Counted from the first letter of the stretch, positions 31,454 through 42,666 are shown. The stretch: DNA of 64,000 nucleotides from Daphnia carinata (GCF_022539665.2 NC_081335.1:5828001-5892000), one strand, 5' to 3'. A program made the numbers and translations. Notes: a model not told the origin generated them from the letters alone.

Positions 31454-33873
31454 CAACACAGGTCTACACAACTAAGAATTGTGTAACTCAAATAGTTCAG
31501 TTATCAAAGGATTGTCACGATTGCCCAGTAAAGTCACCATTTGGTATAATAGCGAATTCTAGTAAGGCAGAATTTTCGAATCATAATGAACTAACGATCG
31601 TTTGGAAAGCACCAGATGCAAAAGAGCCCACCTGTGAAATAAATTCGGTATTTCAAGGTAGAGGTAACTTAACGAAAAGTAAGAAACAAAATAGGATAGA
31701 AGATCATGCAGCTCAGTTAGAATTTATCATATCTGCTAACAAAACGCAAATCTGCACGAACATAACCGTCTATCCGGTAATCGGGTTACCCGATTCCTAC
31801 ATAGATATTATAGAAACCCCTAAGCGACAGAAAAGAAGCTATGATAGAGAAGTGATAGGATTATTAATGTTAGCTAGCGATCCTAGTCGTTGTTTGGCGT
31901 ACATGCCACGCAGTGGAAAATTCTCGACCCCAACTTGTGCATTCGACACCACCCTGTCAATTGAAAAAGAAACGCAGAAGGTGATAACCAACGGTCAAGC
32001 TTTCAAATTTCTTGCTAATGGAATGGTAATGCAAAGCTATCTCGAGCATTGCATTCACCAATTTACAGAAAACAACACGGGAGTCAAGAAATGCGGTAGT
32101 AGTTTAGATGAACTAAATAACCCGACGGATGTATGGTCATTAGAACCCAACCCGATGACATTTGGATTAGTTCCTTTCCATATGATTCAAGCTCACACAG
32201 GTAATTGCTTAACCGTAAACATAACACTGGATTATCCTGTAACTGTTACACCGTGTGAGAATGGTAACGTGAACCAAATATGGTTACTAGAAATTCTAGA
32301 ATCATCCAATGAGGCAATAGATGGGGAAATACAAGAACAAAGAGGGCCACAAGTAACTAGATGGGATAGGAATCGCACACGCAAGTTCGACAAAATGAGT
32401 GACCACATACCGTTTAATCCACCAACTTTATACGGTAAAATTCAGCCCACCACCAATTTGGATTACTGTCTAACTATATCGGAACAACAGACTCTCACGT
32501 TACTGTTTTGTAACCAAAGTAGCTCTATCGAAGGTTACCCTAAACAGGATTTCGGCTACGTAAATGGGAAACTAAGAATTCTCACAACCAACACTTGTGT
32601 TACGCCGATGACGGCGCAGTCATGCGACAGTGAATTTAGTAATAGAATGTTATGGAACTACAATGAGATTGACAGGCAATTTGCCTTAAAGGACAATCCA
32701 TTTTGTCTAGTTCCATTTTACGAAGACAAGACGGTGCGAGCACTTCCCTGCGATTCCTCACAAAAGTTGCAAGAATGGATTTTCCAAAGAACCCTTGCAA
32801 CCCCATTTTTTCCAATGGACAGAATAGAAGAGGTAACTACCATTTCGAATAGAAGGGAAGAGAGAAACAAAAGAAGACAAGAAAGGTTAATTGAATTAAA
32901 TGATTCTGGTGAAGTTTTGAACACCAAAGGCAACGAGACAAAAACTCAATTAACAGATAGCGTTAGGACGTTGCTAGACATTGAAAATCGCCAGTACATT
33001 GAAGGGCAGGCGATCAAACACGAATCACAATTGGCCAACGAAGTCCGTCAATTATATTGCAAAATTACTTCACTACAGCGTAATCAAGCTATGGTTTTAG
33101 CACAAACAAATGGACTGCTTGCAGCCCGTGCACTAAATCTAGATACATGTAGTAGAATAACCGGAAACGGCAAAAGTTTAATTTTACAGAAATGTGAAAT
33201 TGTACCTGTAAAGATGGCCGCTGTACAAACACAGTGCGGCTATCAGCCATTTTTTCAGGCAGACCCGAAAACCAATTTCACTGTTGGAAAGGATGGTTGG
33301 TCACTTCATCCTTTCCAGGATTGTTTCTGGAACGGTCAATATGTAAATTTCAACGATAAAACCTATACATGGATAAATGGAGAATGGAAACTCCAAGAAC
33401 CATTAATTCATGTGGTAAAACTAAAATTGATTACAGCATTTGAGGAATTACCTCTAAAAACGTACGATTATTTGCCTCAGCATCATTCGATGTATGAGCC
33501 AAATAACGTAGAACAATTAAATGTTTTAACGGAATTAATTGGTAGAGTACAACTATCTAATACTAATTCACTTTCTGGATTAGTCTTAGATAACAAGGCC
33601 CAGGTTGATTTCTGGGATATATCCAATTGGGTTTCCATATTTAAGTATGGAATACTAGCAGTGAGTGTAATAGCTGTAACAATCTTGATTGGATATGTCT
33701 GCATTGCATTTATACCATTTGCTACAATCTTCAATTTGTGTAAAAAGAAAAATAACACTAACAATCACGAGCAAGAAATTCCCATGCTGTCACATATCCA
33801 TAATGATACACAAATCATTCCGGGTAAGGGACTCTGTTGGAATGACGGATGCCTCATTGCACCCCAAAAATGA
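31450..33873 (+). CDS. env: Env main part (copy 2)
   Basis: Open for 807 codons after the break near 31,434, through the R-Q-K-R cleavage site, the lectin-like C-L...C...W region, the heptad-rich helices, the C-F-W...V-N-F-N block, the membrane anchor (about 33,630-33,725) and the short tail. It is uninterrupted at the position where copy 1 is broken. The two env copies thus show that the gene is one long reading frame of roughly 950 codons. One Lys replaces Met just after the anchor. Confidence 0.85.
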   Translation: MTTQVYTTKNCVTQIVQLSKDCHDCPVKSPFGIIANSSKAEFSNHNELTIVWKAPDAKEPTCEINSVFQGRGNLTKSKKQNRIEDHAAQLEFIISANKTQICTNITVYPVIGLPDSYIDIIETPKRQKRSYDREVIGLLMLASDPSRCLAYMPRSGKFSTPTCAFDTTLSIEKETQKVITNGQAFKFLANGMVMQSYLEHCIHQFTENNTGVKKCGSSLDELNNPTDVWSLEPNPMTFGLVPFHMIQAHTGNCLTVNITLDYPVTVTPCENGNVNQIWLLEILESSNEAIDGEIQEQRGPQVTRWDRNRTRKFDKMSDHIPFNPPTLYGKIQPTTNLDYCLTISEQQTLTLLFCNQSSSIEGYPKQDFGYVNGKLRILTTNTCVTPMTAQSCDSEFSNRMLWNYNEIDRQFALKDNPFCLVPFYEDKTVRALPCDSSQKLQEWIFQRTLATPFFPMDRIEEVTTISNRREERNKRRQERLIELNDSGEVLNTKGNETKTQLTDSVRTLLDIENRQYIEGQAIKHESQLANEVRQLYCKITSLQRNQAMVLAQTNGLLAARALNLDTCSRITGNGKSLILQKCEIVPVKMAAVQTQCGYQPFFQADPKTNFTVGKDGWSLHPFQDCFWNGQYVNFNDKTYTWINGEWKLQEPLIHVVKLKLITAFEELPLKTYDYLPQHHSMYEPNNVEQLNVLTELIGRVQLSNTNSLSGLVLDNKAQVDFWDISNWVSIFKYGILAVSVIAVTILIGYVCIAFIPFATIFNLCKKKNNTNNHEQEIPMLSHIHNDTQIIPGKGLCWNDGCLIAPQK

Positions 33874-34038
33874 AATTTGTAACCACAAGTAGAAACAAAT
33901 TTATATGCGATGTTAAACGTAAAATTTGTAGCATCTATGTAACTAATAAACCTACCTATCATTTGTACCTAGCCAAACCTTTTAAAAAAAAAAAAAAAAA
34001 AAACGTCCATAGACAACCAACCTTTAAAGTTGTGTATT

Positions 34039-34611
34039 CTACTGGAAATACAAGGAACTAACCAGCATAAGATCGGTGCCAATCAAAAGCCGACGGAGAA
34101 GACGGTGTACGTTCTGCATTGCCACTGAGTGATGGAATTCTTCCTGCAATTGTTCATTGAAGAAGAGCGATGAACGACAGTTGCGGTGATAGATATCCTC
34201 ACCAGACTCGAGCCACCAGAGCAATCGTGCAAACCGGACCGGGTAAATGTCGCGGTAGCGAGCATAACCTGGAAACTGACTGGAAAAAGAAAAAACAAGT
34301 CAAATGGAATGCTAAGAAAAGAACCAATTTGCGACTTACACATAATAGCGGTCGGTGGAACTGACTCGTCGGAACCCGAAGTCAAGAGGAGGACAATTTT
34401 CAACACTCATCGATGGCCGATAGGAATTGAAGAACAGTTCTCGATCAGTGGGAAGAAATCTTCGGAAGAGCAAATGAGGCTTGTGATACGCTATAACTTC
34501 GAAAATCCACAAAGCAGTATCAACGGCAGCACGATGAGACACAACGCATGTAAAATCAAACTCCATCATGCACAAGGGAGCTCGACGAAGGGCAAGAAAC
34601 GAATGAAACAC
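34039..34611 (-). CDS. Antisense two-exon gene in the env-LTR tail (copy 2, open)
   Basis: Exon 1 is minus about 34,611 to 34,340, open throughout. The intron is 60 bases (34,280-34,339) with GTAAGT donor and a long pyrimidine tract ending CCAG. Exon 2 is minus 34,279 to 34,039. The intron is two bases longer than in copy 1 because its T-run differs; the exons keep phase. The first in-frame ATG in exon 1 is a Met-Met pair near 34,570. The frame stays open upstream into the T-run. An intron in antisense orientation would survive retrotransposition because the genomic RNA cannot splice it, as for the antisense HBZ gene of HTLV-1. The function is unknown and the protein matches nothing I recognise. 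The overlapping sense frame (34,186-34,800, basic) must be excluded before calling this a gene. Confidence 0.45.
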
Positions 34612-34646
34612 ACCGGAACAAAAAGCAACAACTATAAGGTTCGCAT

Positions 34647-34702
<56 letters not shown>

Positions 34703-34800
34703 ATCCTTACCTATCCCCTCCACTATTCCACTCTCTTACTAATAAGAAATGTTTAGCAATTGTAATCCCTACGGAAGAAAGAAAAGAAGCAAATGCATAA
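34186..34800 (+). CDS. Sense-strand basic ORF overlapping the antisense gene (copy 2)
   Basis: Open for 204 codons, but the last 45 or so are mostly poly-Lys from the A-run. The rest is basic and Ser/Thr-rich with no family match. It could be an accessory protein made from a spliced RNA. In copy 1 the matching frame is broken. It has no obvious splice acceptor directly upstream. It may simply be the shadow of the antisense exons, which have better splice signals. Only one of the two is likely to be real. Confidence 0.2.
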
Positions 34801-34911
34801 ATTAGAATTAGAAATTTTGTAGACCTATCTGTTTCATTATAACTTCCGTATACATAAATATATTCTCCAACCCTGTAACCCCAAAGGCAACTTCTGTAAA
34901 AAGGGGAGGAA

Positions 34912-35329
34912 TGTGATGAGGACATATACCGAAGAACGCCACCAATTAGTTAGCTTAGCTAATTAATAGATTCCAGCCTTGGATGATTCCACGGCGAACT
35001 AGTATCAAACAGTTCTTCATCCTCACGGAGCCTTCCCACGCCAAACCAGTATCAGTCAGCTCTTCACCTCTACGATCAGTTCGTCTTCACGTGATCATTG
35101 ACGTCAAGAGTGACCTCATATTAACTGATAAAAGCGGTGACAAGAAGGGGGCTCGGGGTCTGAGTTTAGTGCGTTATAGTACATTGTGTGTCTGTGTCCA
35201 GAGCGTTGAAGTGTAGTAGAGTTTTAGAGAATCTTACATTACACCTGTGATTAGTCTTGTTAGTCTTGTGAAAATACACTTAGTAATTAGTAAGCCGAGT
35301 TGAAAGTCATTTACAAGTTAAACATTACA
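34912..35329 (+). repeat. 3' LTR of copy 2 (418 bp)
   Basis: Same ends and length as the LTR at 13,212. It is preceded by the polypurine tract and followed by ACGG, which matches the four bases before both 5' LTRs. Confidence 0.95.
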
Positions 35330-35333
35330 ACGG

Positions 35334-35877
35334 CTGCGATTCTTAGTCTCAAGGCCGGAGATCTCGGGCTTAAATTGGTTTTCTCTACCTCCCCCCCCCC
35401 CCGTGGAAAGACGAGTTTTTGCTTAAAGTTAGTAAGTTAGTTAGTAGACATTTTATTTTTGTGTTGCATTGTCGAGTGGTCTATGAGGATTATTTAATTA
35501 TTTTTTGGAGGGTTTATGCTAGTTATTTTTTTTTTCCTCTGCCTCTTGGGCCCTTGCCATTGATATAATTTTGTTATTCATTTTTTTCCTCATCACTCTC
35601 TCACCTGCCCTTGCTAAAAAAAATGCATCTTTTTTTTTAATTCCTCTCTCAGCCTTCGCTTAGATCCCTCAATTTTTTTCCTTTCTTCTCGTTTTTGTTT
35701 GTACGACTTATTGATTTATTACTATTATTTTTTTCCTCCCTCTCGTTTTCTCGCTCTCTCTCGAAGTAATTTTGTTTGACTTTGGTTTTGGAGAATTTTT
35801 TTTCTCGGATGCGGTTTTCTTTGAATGTCCGATACGGAAGAAACACAGGAGGAACATTTTTACGGTTTTGACCACCA
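35334..35877. other. Low-complexity region right of the retroelement
   Basis: Contains a run of twelve C at 35,391-35,402 and long T/C-rich stretches. It lies immediately upstream of a decayed Gypsy gag and could hold that element's 5' LTR and leader. I could not define LTR ends. Confidence 0.4.
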
Positions 35878-36528
35878 ATGCAACTTACGAGATCGAGACA
35901 GGAAGACGCCACCAACGTCAATTATAGCTGGTATAGGGGGGGGGAGGTAGAAGAAGATGTTCAAGGGTTTATTGATAACAACAACCAACTAGCAGTTCTG
36001 GAAATTTGGAATGACCACTATCGCCTACCAGTAGCCGTAATACGTCTTGATTACACAGCCTCGCAGTGGCACATTCAACAGGGACACAACTATACAACTT
36101 GGCCTCTCTGGTCGGCAGTTCTAGTCGGAGACTCCGTGGCCTCTTTCGTTCCTAGAATGGGGTTTGCAGGTCAAATAACGTGTTCAGAGGCCTGGGAAAC
36201 CCTGCATGGAATACGCTTATAGCAAGCGCAGGCTTTGTATACGTTGCCCAGTCTAGTTGCCAGACGCTGGTGGAATCAGGGCCTTATTAAAGGGACTCGC
36301 AAACCCTATCCACACAACCGCATTGACTGTGAATCTATTCGCCACTTTTGCAGATTTCTTGACACGTATCCGAGATTTGGATCAACTGGGGTTAATGTCG
36401 CCATCGAAGCCCGTTACGTTTGCTCCGACTCCGGAAATAAATTTCTTAAAAACGAATCCAGAACCTGTAACGACAAGCCGGCAACACCAGATTTCACGGA
36501 GCGTTTCCTAAATCTAGGGGAACATTAG
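35878..36528 (+). pseudogene. Gag of a decayed Gypsy element
   Basis: The opening at 35,878-36,222 reads V-Q-G-F-I-D, L-A-V-L-E-I-W, I-R-L-x-x-T-A-S-Q-W and T-W-P-L-W-S-A-V-L-V, the standard start of a Ty3/Gypsy capsid domain. After a deletion and shifts, 36,257-36,511 carries D-F-L-T-R-I-R-D-L-D-Q-L-G, the end of the domain. Stops and shifts separate the pieces. This gag has no long coiled coil, so it belongs to a different lineage from the central element. Confidence 0.75.
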
Positions 36529-36651
36529 GTAAATCAATTGTCTTCCTCTATGTCACAACTTGCAATGGGCTCGGCGAATGGTACTCGGTACGCTATATCG
36601 GCGTAGCCTAGGGGCAATGGAACAGCTTTTCCAAGAAGTCCACCACAAAGA

Positions 36652-36693
36652 TGTTATGTGTGCAATAAGCTGGGGCATATCGCTCGTGACTGT
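36652..36693 (+). pseudogene. CCHC zinc knuckle of the decayed Gypsy gag
   Basis: C-Y-V-C-N-K-L-G-H-I-A-R-D-C is readable in one frame, a perfect C-x2-C-x4-H-x4-C nucleocapsid knuckle. The frame is not continuous with the capsid pieces upstream. Confidence 0.8.
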
Positions 36694-37248
36694 CCCAATC
36701 TGTATGAAAATACGACACAAGAACACGTCAGGGACAATGGTGGCCATGAAAGGATATTTTTTTTGGAACATGGCTTCGCTTTACCCCTAATCAAGGTATG
36801 GACTGGAAAGAATAGGTGAAGTTACAGCACGTGCCGATTCGTGTGCCAGCGTTAGGACCGTTCGGTTAACTGTTGTCCGTAGAGTTTTTAATAGAAGTCA
36901 AAATTTTAAAAGAAGTCGCGTTTGAAACAAAAAGGGGTCTATAATAGGAGGATGCAGGTAGAGGAAACTTCATGGTTAAATATTCAATGAAAGGAAGGTT
37001 AATTTGAAAAGCTAAAAAGTAACGGTTCGAAATGCACCATTCGCACTGATATTGGGGGTAGTCTAAAGTAAAACTAGTATAATAATAAGAGAAGGGAGGA
37101 TTGAAATAGTCAGGGGAAGGTTGGAAGAAAGTTTTAAAAGAAGAAGAGGAAGAAAAAAGAGGAAGAAAAAGACGACGAAGAAAATGTTCGTCGCGTTGAC
37201 GAAACAAGAAACAGCTAGTAGGGAGGAAGAAAGAAAAAGTTGCTAATG

Positions 37249-37333
37249 TTGGTATGGAAGAAAAAGAGGTCGAAAAAAGTAATGCTAGTATGGAAGAAGA
37301 AGAGGTCGAAGAAAGTATGTTAGTATGGTAGAG
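37249..37333 (+). repeat. Short tandem repeat, about 36-bp unit
   Basis: Three units starting TRGTATGGAAGAA/TRGTATGGTAGAG, each with GAGGTCGAA in the middle except the last. In frame they encode Met-Glu-Glu-Lys/Glu-Glu-Val-Glu repeats, so the array probably arose inside an acidic linker between gag and protease of the decayed Gypsy element. The 37,130-37,200 stretch before it is plain GA-rich. Confidence 0.6.
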
Positions 37334-37380
37334 TAAGAGGTAGATTGAAGTACTTTAGACAGGGAGGAGAAGATTGAAGA

Positions 37381-38720
37381 TATGCCGAAAATCCGCGAAG
37401 GTCTTTTAGAGTCCCTGGCGGAACAGTCCTCTTCCAAGCGACGTAGTTGGGTTCTGGTGAAAGTAGATGGACCTCAGATTATTCTGCCCAATTCACTTGT
37501 ATTTTTTTAAGGGAAGGATATCAGAAGATATTTCGGGTACTGAAGTCGTAAAATTTTATTCTTGTACAAATCCAGGGAAGGAGTGGCTTATTCCCTCGAG
37601 TGTCATAAAGATGGAAAAAGGGGAATTTAACACTGCTGTCGTAAACTGTGCGCCAACGGAGCTAAAACTAAGCCGACGTATTTTTTTTTGTTCAGTCGAA
37701 CCATGAAATGAAGATGAGATGTCCGTTGTCCAAGACAATCTGGAAGGTTCAGTGGTGTGTGTTACTTTGCTCTCGGAGGGACAGGTGTCAAAATTCGAGG
37801 ATTAAGCTCGGAGAAAATCTTAAGAAAGAGAAAAGTTGCTGGAATTGTTAGAGCTTCATGTTCAATGCTTTCCATCGTCCAAGAAAGCTATTGGCCATAC
37901 GAGTGACGTGGTACACCACATTGACATTGGTGAGTCTCAGCCGATTAGACCTGCGCCGTACGTCAGCCTTTGAACGTCAAATCATTGCAAATAAGGTAAA
38001 AGAAATGCTTGAAGATGGTATTATAGAAAAATCTTTTAGTCCTTTGAGCTCGCCTGTAGTTTTTATACGCAAGGCCAAGACTGGAGATTACCGCTTTTGC
38101 GTCGATTTTTGTCGTCTAAACGCAGTTGCGAAAGCGACATGTACCCTTTGCCAAGAATCCATGATGTGTTTGATCGACTAGCGGGCGTACATTATCTCTC
38201 CTGTCTAGATTTAAAGAGTTGCTACTATCAAATACCAGTTGGGTAAGAGGATCAGGAGAAGAAGCCCTTCGTCTCACCCAGTGGTCTGTATCAATTTTAC
38301 TGCTTACTTTTTGGCTTAAATTGCGGTCCAGGAACGTCCCAGGATAACGTCTCATGGATAAAGCGTTGACAGGTTGAAAGTGGGACATGTTTTTTGTGCA
38401 TTTGGATGATGTGTTGGTGTTTGATAGGACGTTCGAAGATCATTTAACACGCTTAGAGTTGGTTTTCGCAGACTTAGAACGCGCTAATTTAACGTGGAAT
38501 GCGAAGAAATGTGTTTTTGGAGCAACCCTAGTATCTCATTTGGGACACGTAATTGACGCTGAGGGCATTCGCCCAGAAACAGGAAAAATTCAAGCGTGAA
38601 CTATGATGTCTGTGACAATTCCCCCAAATCTTTGCGAGGCATTTTCGGTTTTATGTCCCACTACCATCGTTTTATAGGTTGCTTAGATCCACTAGAAAAG
38701 GTTCCATTATCTATTTAGCG
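37381..38720 (+). pseudogene. Pol (protease tail and RT) of the decayed Gypsy
   Basis: About 37,400-37,720 is the broken protease/linker. From about 37,950 the RT is readable: I-I-A-N-K-V-K-E-M-L-E-D-G-I-I-E-K-S, then S-P-V-V-F-I-R-K, Y-R-F-C-V-D-F, a broken D-L-K-S-C-Y-Y-Q-I-P-V, and V-H-L-D-D-V-L-V-F at about 38,395 (the palm motif as HLDD). L-G-H-V-I follows near 38,540, and S-H-Y-H-R-F-I in a shifted frame near 38,660. At least five stops or shifts. RNase H and integrase are absent; the sequence changes to a BEL/Pao fragment after about 38,800. Confidence 0.8.
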
Positions 38721-38823
38721 GAAACCCTATGCAGATTCCTTCGCCCTAGATAAATATAGACATTATATAGCACCGCTCCAAGGGAATAAAAACAACAAGA
38801 AAAGTCTTAGCAAGAAGGAAACC

Positions 38824-39200
38824 GTGGAAGGTCAGACAAAGGTGCTTACAAGAAGAATAGACAAATATAAAGAAATGAGGATTTCGTATGAAGCCGAGTT
38901 AAGCAAATCAGAGGGACTCAGGTTCATTTTCAAGATAGGTAGGTCTTTCAACAGTATCTGCACAATCCTCACTCATCCGGTTGTCAGAAAAGACAAAACC
39001 ACAAGGAGAGTCAGACTTGTTTTCAACGGTTCAGCAAAGGCGAAAACATGTTACAATGCCAATTTTACCAAGAAAAACGACTTAATCTTAACCTGGACAT
39101 TCTTGATGTAATGCTGCTGTTTAGGCATAATCCCATTGCCTGGAAAGCTGACATCAGGCAAGCGTTTCTAATAATGAATGTCAACTACGGTGCTCCTCTA
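38824..39200 (+). pseudogene. BEL/Pao reverse transcriptase fragment
   Basis: Two overlapping frames read T-H-P-V-V-R-K-D-K-T-T-R-R-V-R-L-V-F-N-G-S-A-K and then F-R-H-N-P-I-A-W-K-A-D-I-R-Q-A-F-L. They are the fingers (H-P-V-x-x-x-D-K-T-T-x-x-R-V-F-x-G-S) and the first catalytic Asp (A-D-I-x-x-A-F-L) of a BEL/Pao RT. One frameshift separates them. The palm YxDD and everything downstream are missing. This is a third LTR-retrotransposon superfamily in the window. Confidence 0.7.
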
Positions 39201-39261
39201 GCGGGCAGGGCTGTAGTGGGCAAGGGCTCGCCTGTCTATTTCTCAATGATTTTTGGGTAGT

Positions 39262-39410
39262 CGGAGAAATAGGACCTGGAGAAATAGGACACGGATATTT
39301 AGGATCTCAAAATAAGATCTTGAGAAATAGGACCCAAAGAATTAGGACCCTATTTCCAACCATTTGTTGAACAGTCCTATTCCTCCATCATTAAAGTCCT
39401 ATTTCTTCAG
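39262..39410. repeat. Short repeated module GAGAAATAGGACC in both orientations
   Basis: Direct copies start near 39,265, 39,280 and 39,330, and inverted copies (GTCCTATTTCTT and GTCCTATTCCTCC) lie near 39,374 and 39,399. The block looks like the foldback end of a transposon. Its first bases, CGGAGAAATAGG, resemble CGGAGAAAAAGG at the tips of the long-TIR element at 45,854 and 52,389. Confidence 0.5.
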
Positions 39411-41216
39411 CATGAATGGACTAAACATCGGACGATCATTATTTGTCTGCTTTGATGAAGAAAACCGAACGGCTTTTGTTAGTTCCTGCACTTCAAACAC
39501 AGTTATCAATATCATGTCTTTTCTCACCATTATAACTTTTTTCTTTGAATGAATATTCGTAATGTTTTTGAAACATTATATGCTTTATCAATTGCTTTTT
39601 AGAGCTCATTGAATAGAAAAGTAATTTTGTTTACACAGAATTTGGAATTTTGCATTGGAAATTTTCTTACTAGTGTTTTCAGGGCTAGCATCACCCCTCC
39701 CTTTACTGATGTCCTTATTCACTTTTTTTTACTTTTTTCTTTGTGCCTCGATGGGGATTCTGGGGAGGGGGCGTTGAAGTACCACTTATTACACTGATAA
39801 ATAAGAAAATTATTGCATAAAGATAATTTAAGAAACGTTAATTTAATAATATGCAAACGCTGTTTGACCTTTCGCAAAATATTGTTTGTTACGATGTATA
39901 TGGCAACGTTGGACCGCAAGCAGACGAGTGTTGCAGGCTCAAAGTGTCAACATCCTACTATTCTATGAATCGTTGAATTTGTTTTCCGTAAGCGGTCCTG
40001 GCACACTGGCTACCGCCATACCTTCGTAGTTAGTTACCTCGTGTTCGATTCCCACCACCTCCAATAAACCTTCCCTTCCTTAGAACAACACAACAACAAA
40101 AATGAAACAATAAAAAGCAATAATCACTCGTGCGTAAGGGATTGCTAGGCAACTCCGTGAAGCTGGTGCAGACGCAACAGTCGCACACAAAGCTATCACC
40201 AACGTAAGCGGTGTTTGTTTGACAGGTAAGTGGCTAGTTTTAGTAAAATCTAAAATTTTCTATTTCCTACTTTAGTACCGTTTAAAGTCATGTTGGAATT
40301 ACCTGCACAGAAGAAAAAAATTTACTTGGAAGGAAAGGTATTTAAAGTGCTGACAAAATTTTATTAATTGCAGTTGGAAATTTTGACATAGAATACTAAT
40401 CCTAAATGCTTCTTAGGTGCTTACTTTCAAGGAGAATCATGAAACTCCAGCATCACATATCATGAACCATTTGGGAACCAACTTGTCACTTGCCTTATAA
40501 CTATCATCCTTCTGGTAATCTATATGTTCATATATTCTTTGTTCGTGAAACTTATGTGATCATTATTCCTATCGTTCAACTAAACACCCAGTTATGAATG
40601 GTAAGGTATGTGCGATTGAATCTAAATTAATTTTATTTTCATGGTATAAAGGTTTTCCACTCTTCCATAACTTTTTTTTTTGTTTTGCATGTGTTTAGAA
40701 AATGCCGTACTTTGCTAGAAATTCATCGCGTACAACATCAACTCGAAAGGAGAGTTTCTAGTGGAGTGTATACTCTTCACACTCGTCACTCGTACTTTCA
40801 ATTCTGAAGGTATGAAAGAACGTCTAGCAGCTAAGCTTACACGATTAAATTTACTTTTTTTCCTGAAATTAGAGAAAGTGAAAGTACTGCCAATATACTC
40901 ACAATTCACAAGTTAATCTTTTTATTTGAGGAAGGACAGCCAGCTTATGACATCTAATTTCAGGGGAAAAGCTTAATTTTTCTGACAAATAGAAAACCCA
41001 ATTTAAACGGAAGTTAGATAAGTTGAAGAAGAAGAAACTAAACAGGACAAATAGCAAGATGAAGTCAGAAATTGCAAAACTTGCGCAAGCCACCACGGCA
41101 GCATCTGTGTCATTTACCTCTGACTTACAGATGCTGTTTCATGCAAGGTATGGCTATATATAGCCTATATATCTATGAAGTCATTATAATATGATATGTA
41201 TACAGATACAGATGCT
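39411..41216. other. Unassigned region with two exon-like openings
   Basis: A plus-strand opening at about 40,141-40,227 (about 29 codons rich in Ala and Gly) ends at a GTAAGT donor. Another at about 40,990-41,146 encodes a Lys-rich helix followed by an S/T-rich stretch and ends at a GTATGG donor. They may be exons of one decayed gene with a coiled coil, as in THAP/P-type transposases, but I cannot show it. The rest is AT-rich. Confidence 0.3.
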
Positions 41217-41302
41217 ATTTGAATGTAGATATTGAAATTCACTGCATCACACTATGTTCACATTGAATACACGTATATTTGATACCATTTGAATGTAGTT
41301 AT
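41217..41302. repeat. 70-bp satellite, left remnant
   Basis: One unit and part of a second of the same repeat found at 42,901-43,130. The marker sequences are TTTGAATGTAG and CATTGAATACACGTATAT. The array is split by the LTR-env insertion. Confidence 0.7.
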
Positions 41303-42520
41303 TAAATTGCCAATTTCTCGTTTTTTCTGGTTGGTTGTTCCCTTTTCATAAGCGGCGGTAGGGATGGGAGTGCTCTGCCGTCTAATGACTGTTGGGTATG
41401 TAGTGCTACAATGGCCGCCGCTGATAGCGTCCGCATTAGGTGTGGGTTCCGGTATTCAAAGCTGAAGTGTTGTTTCTGGCTGGAGCCGTGGCAATGCCCT
41501 AGGCTTGCTCGTCCTACTGTTTGTGTCAGACACTTTCTATCTGATGCAGGTGAATTTAAACCAGTTCTGCCTGTTGTCACGAGCTGTCCTGTTTGTTCAA
41601 ACGTGTCCCAGATTGAGCTGGTGTTAGCGCATTCTTGTAGGACTAGCATTGTGGTGTTGGCTTTAATACAGGTGTTAGTATTGAACGGTCGGATGGTAAA
41701 GTTAGATGTATATTCGAGGGCTTGTCCTCGCTCCGTTGTTTTACTACAGTTAGCTACTGCAGTTTGTGACCGAATCAATGGGTCATTGCTGTTTATTAAT
41801 GTTCGTAGTTCCTCTTGACAGCTCGATCCACTCGGTGTCACAGTCGTCTAGCGTCAGCTGTCTGCCCACTCCATGGTGTGTTAAACATTTTTATTTGATG
41901 CCTTTCCATTTTTTAATAGACTCCAGGCGGTCATATTCCAGATAATATTCCCGCTGCTGTGATAAGTTATTGAAATTCCTCCGAATAGCGGCGAATTAAT
42001 TGTTGTCGTGATTTCTCTTCGCTGTTCTTGTTGTATCTCCTGCATTTCCGCTAGTGTTGTATCCGGTAAGTTTTCGTGAATTTCGGGATTAGTGTTTACA
42101 GTTTCAAAGACCCATTGTTGTTGTGCGCTGTTTTCTTCATCCCTGTATTCTGCCAATATGATGTATTAGTATGGTGCAAGCGTTATGCAGAGATACGATT
42201 CCTGCGCGAGTAATCGATAATTTTGTTGATCTAGTATCCACCGTATTGAGCATTCTGAACAGGTGGCGGCAAGCAATGAATCTGCTTCTCCTTCTGTGAT
42301 ACATATATCGCTGTTCTGCAATCGTATCGATTGGTCAACGATCTATTCGAATTCTGACCGATGGAAGTGGGTCATCGTTGTTAAGACGAAAGTGAGCTTT
42401 TATCGGGTTGCTTTCTCCAGGTTTGTAGTGTAGATGTATTGTGGCGTTGTATATTATGTACTGTTCTTTTTCCTTGGTTCCGATTGCTTGTCGATGTCAA
42501 TTACGAGTAGTCTCTGGTGT
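41302..42520 (-). pseudogene. env: Env fragment of an LTR-leader-env derivative
   Basis: Reading on the minus strand from about 42,520, broken frames encode an ectodomain with C-x-x-C and W, then E-S-Y-L-C-I-T-L, A-Q-Q-Q-W-V-F-E, T-C-I-K-A-N and C-L-T-Q-T-V with a cysteine every few dozen residues. This is the same C-L...C...W lectin-like pattern seen in the central env. Pieces open at 41,881-42,156 and 41,302-41,841. The C-terminal fusion and anchor half is missing; the left end stops in satellite. Env follows an LTR and a short leader with no gag or pol between. It is not the same family member as the central env, because residue identity outside the motifs is low. Confidence 0.6.
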
Positions 42521-42666
42521 AATAAAATCAAACGGCATTCGCTTACCTTTGATGGTGTTCCTTGGTCTGGTAGAGTTGGTCCTTGGTCTGGCTCGTCGGG
42601 GAAGTGTAGCGCAAAACGCTGAAATAAGATACGGGTAAGAAACTTTTCAGTGGAAAACAAGTGTAA

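Larger units (their letters stand above)
33874..34911. other. Env-to-LTR tail, copy 2 (about 1 kb)
   Basis: Same layout as in copy 1: A-run at 33,984-34,003, antisense two-exon gene, a long A-run at about 34,649-34,700 and the polypurine tract at 34,898-34,911. The second A-run is longer than in copy 1, which has interrupting T residues there. Confidence 0.7.
24299..35329 (+). mobile_element. Env-bearing Ty3/Gypsy element, copy 2
   Basis: Complete from 5' LTR (24,299-24,714) to 3' LTR (34,912-35,329), with ACGG on both sides (24,295-24,298 and 35,330-35,333). That is a proper 4-bp target-site duplication of its own. Pol is intact. Gag is broken by two one-base indels and env by one, none at the positions broken in copy 1. 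The whole copy is nearly identical to 13,212-24,166. Confidence 0.9.

Noticed and set aside
34912-35333. True tandem retroelement array formed by LTR-LTR recombination
   Set aside because: Such an array would share a single LTR between copies without intervening host flank, whereas the flank repeats after the N gap; kept only as a less likely alternative.
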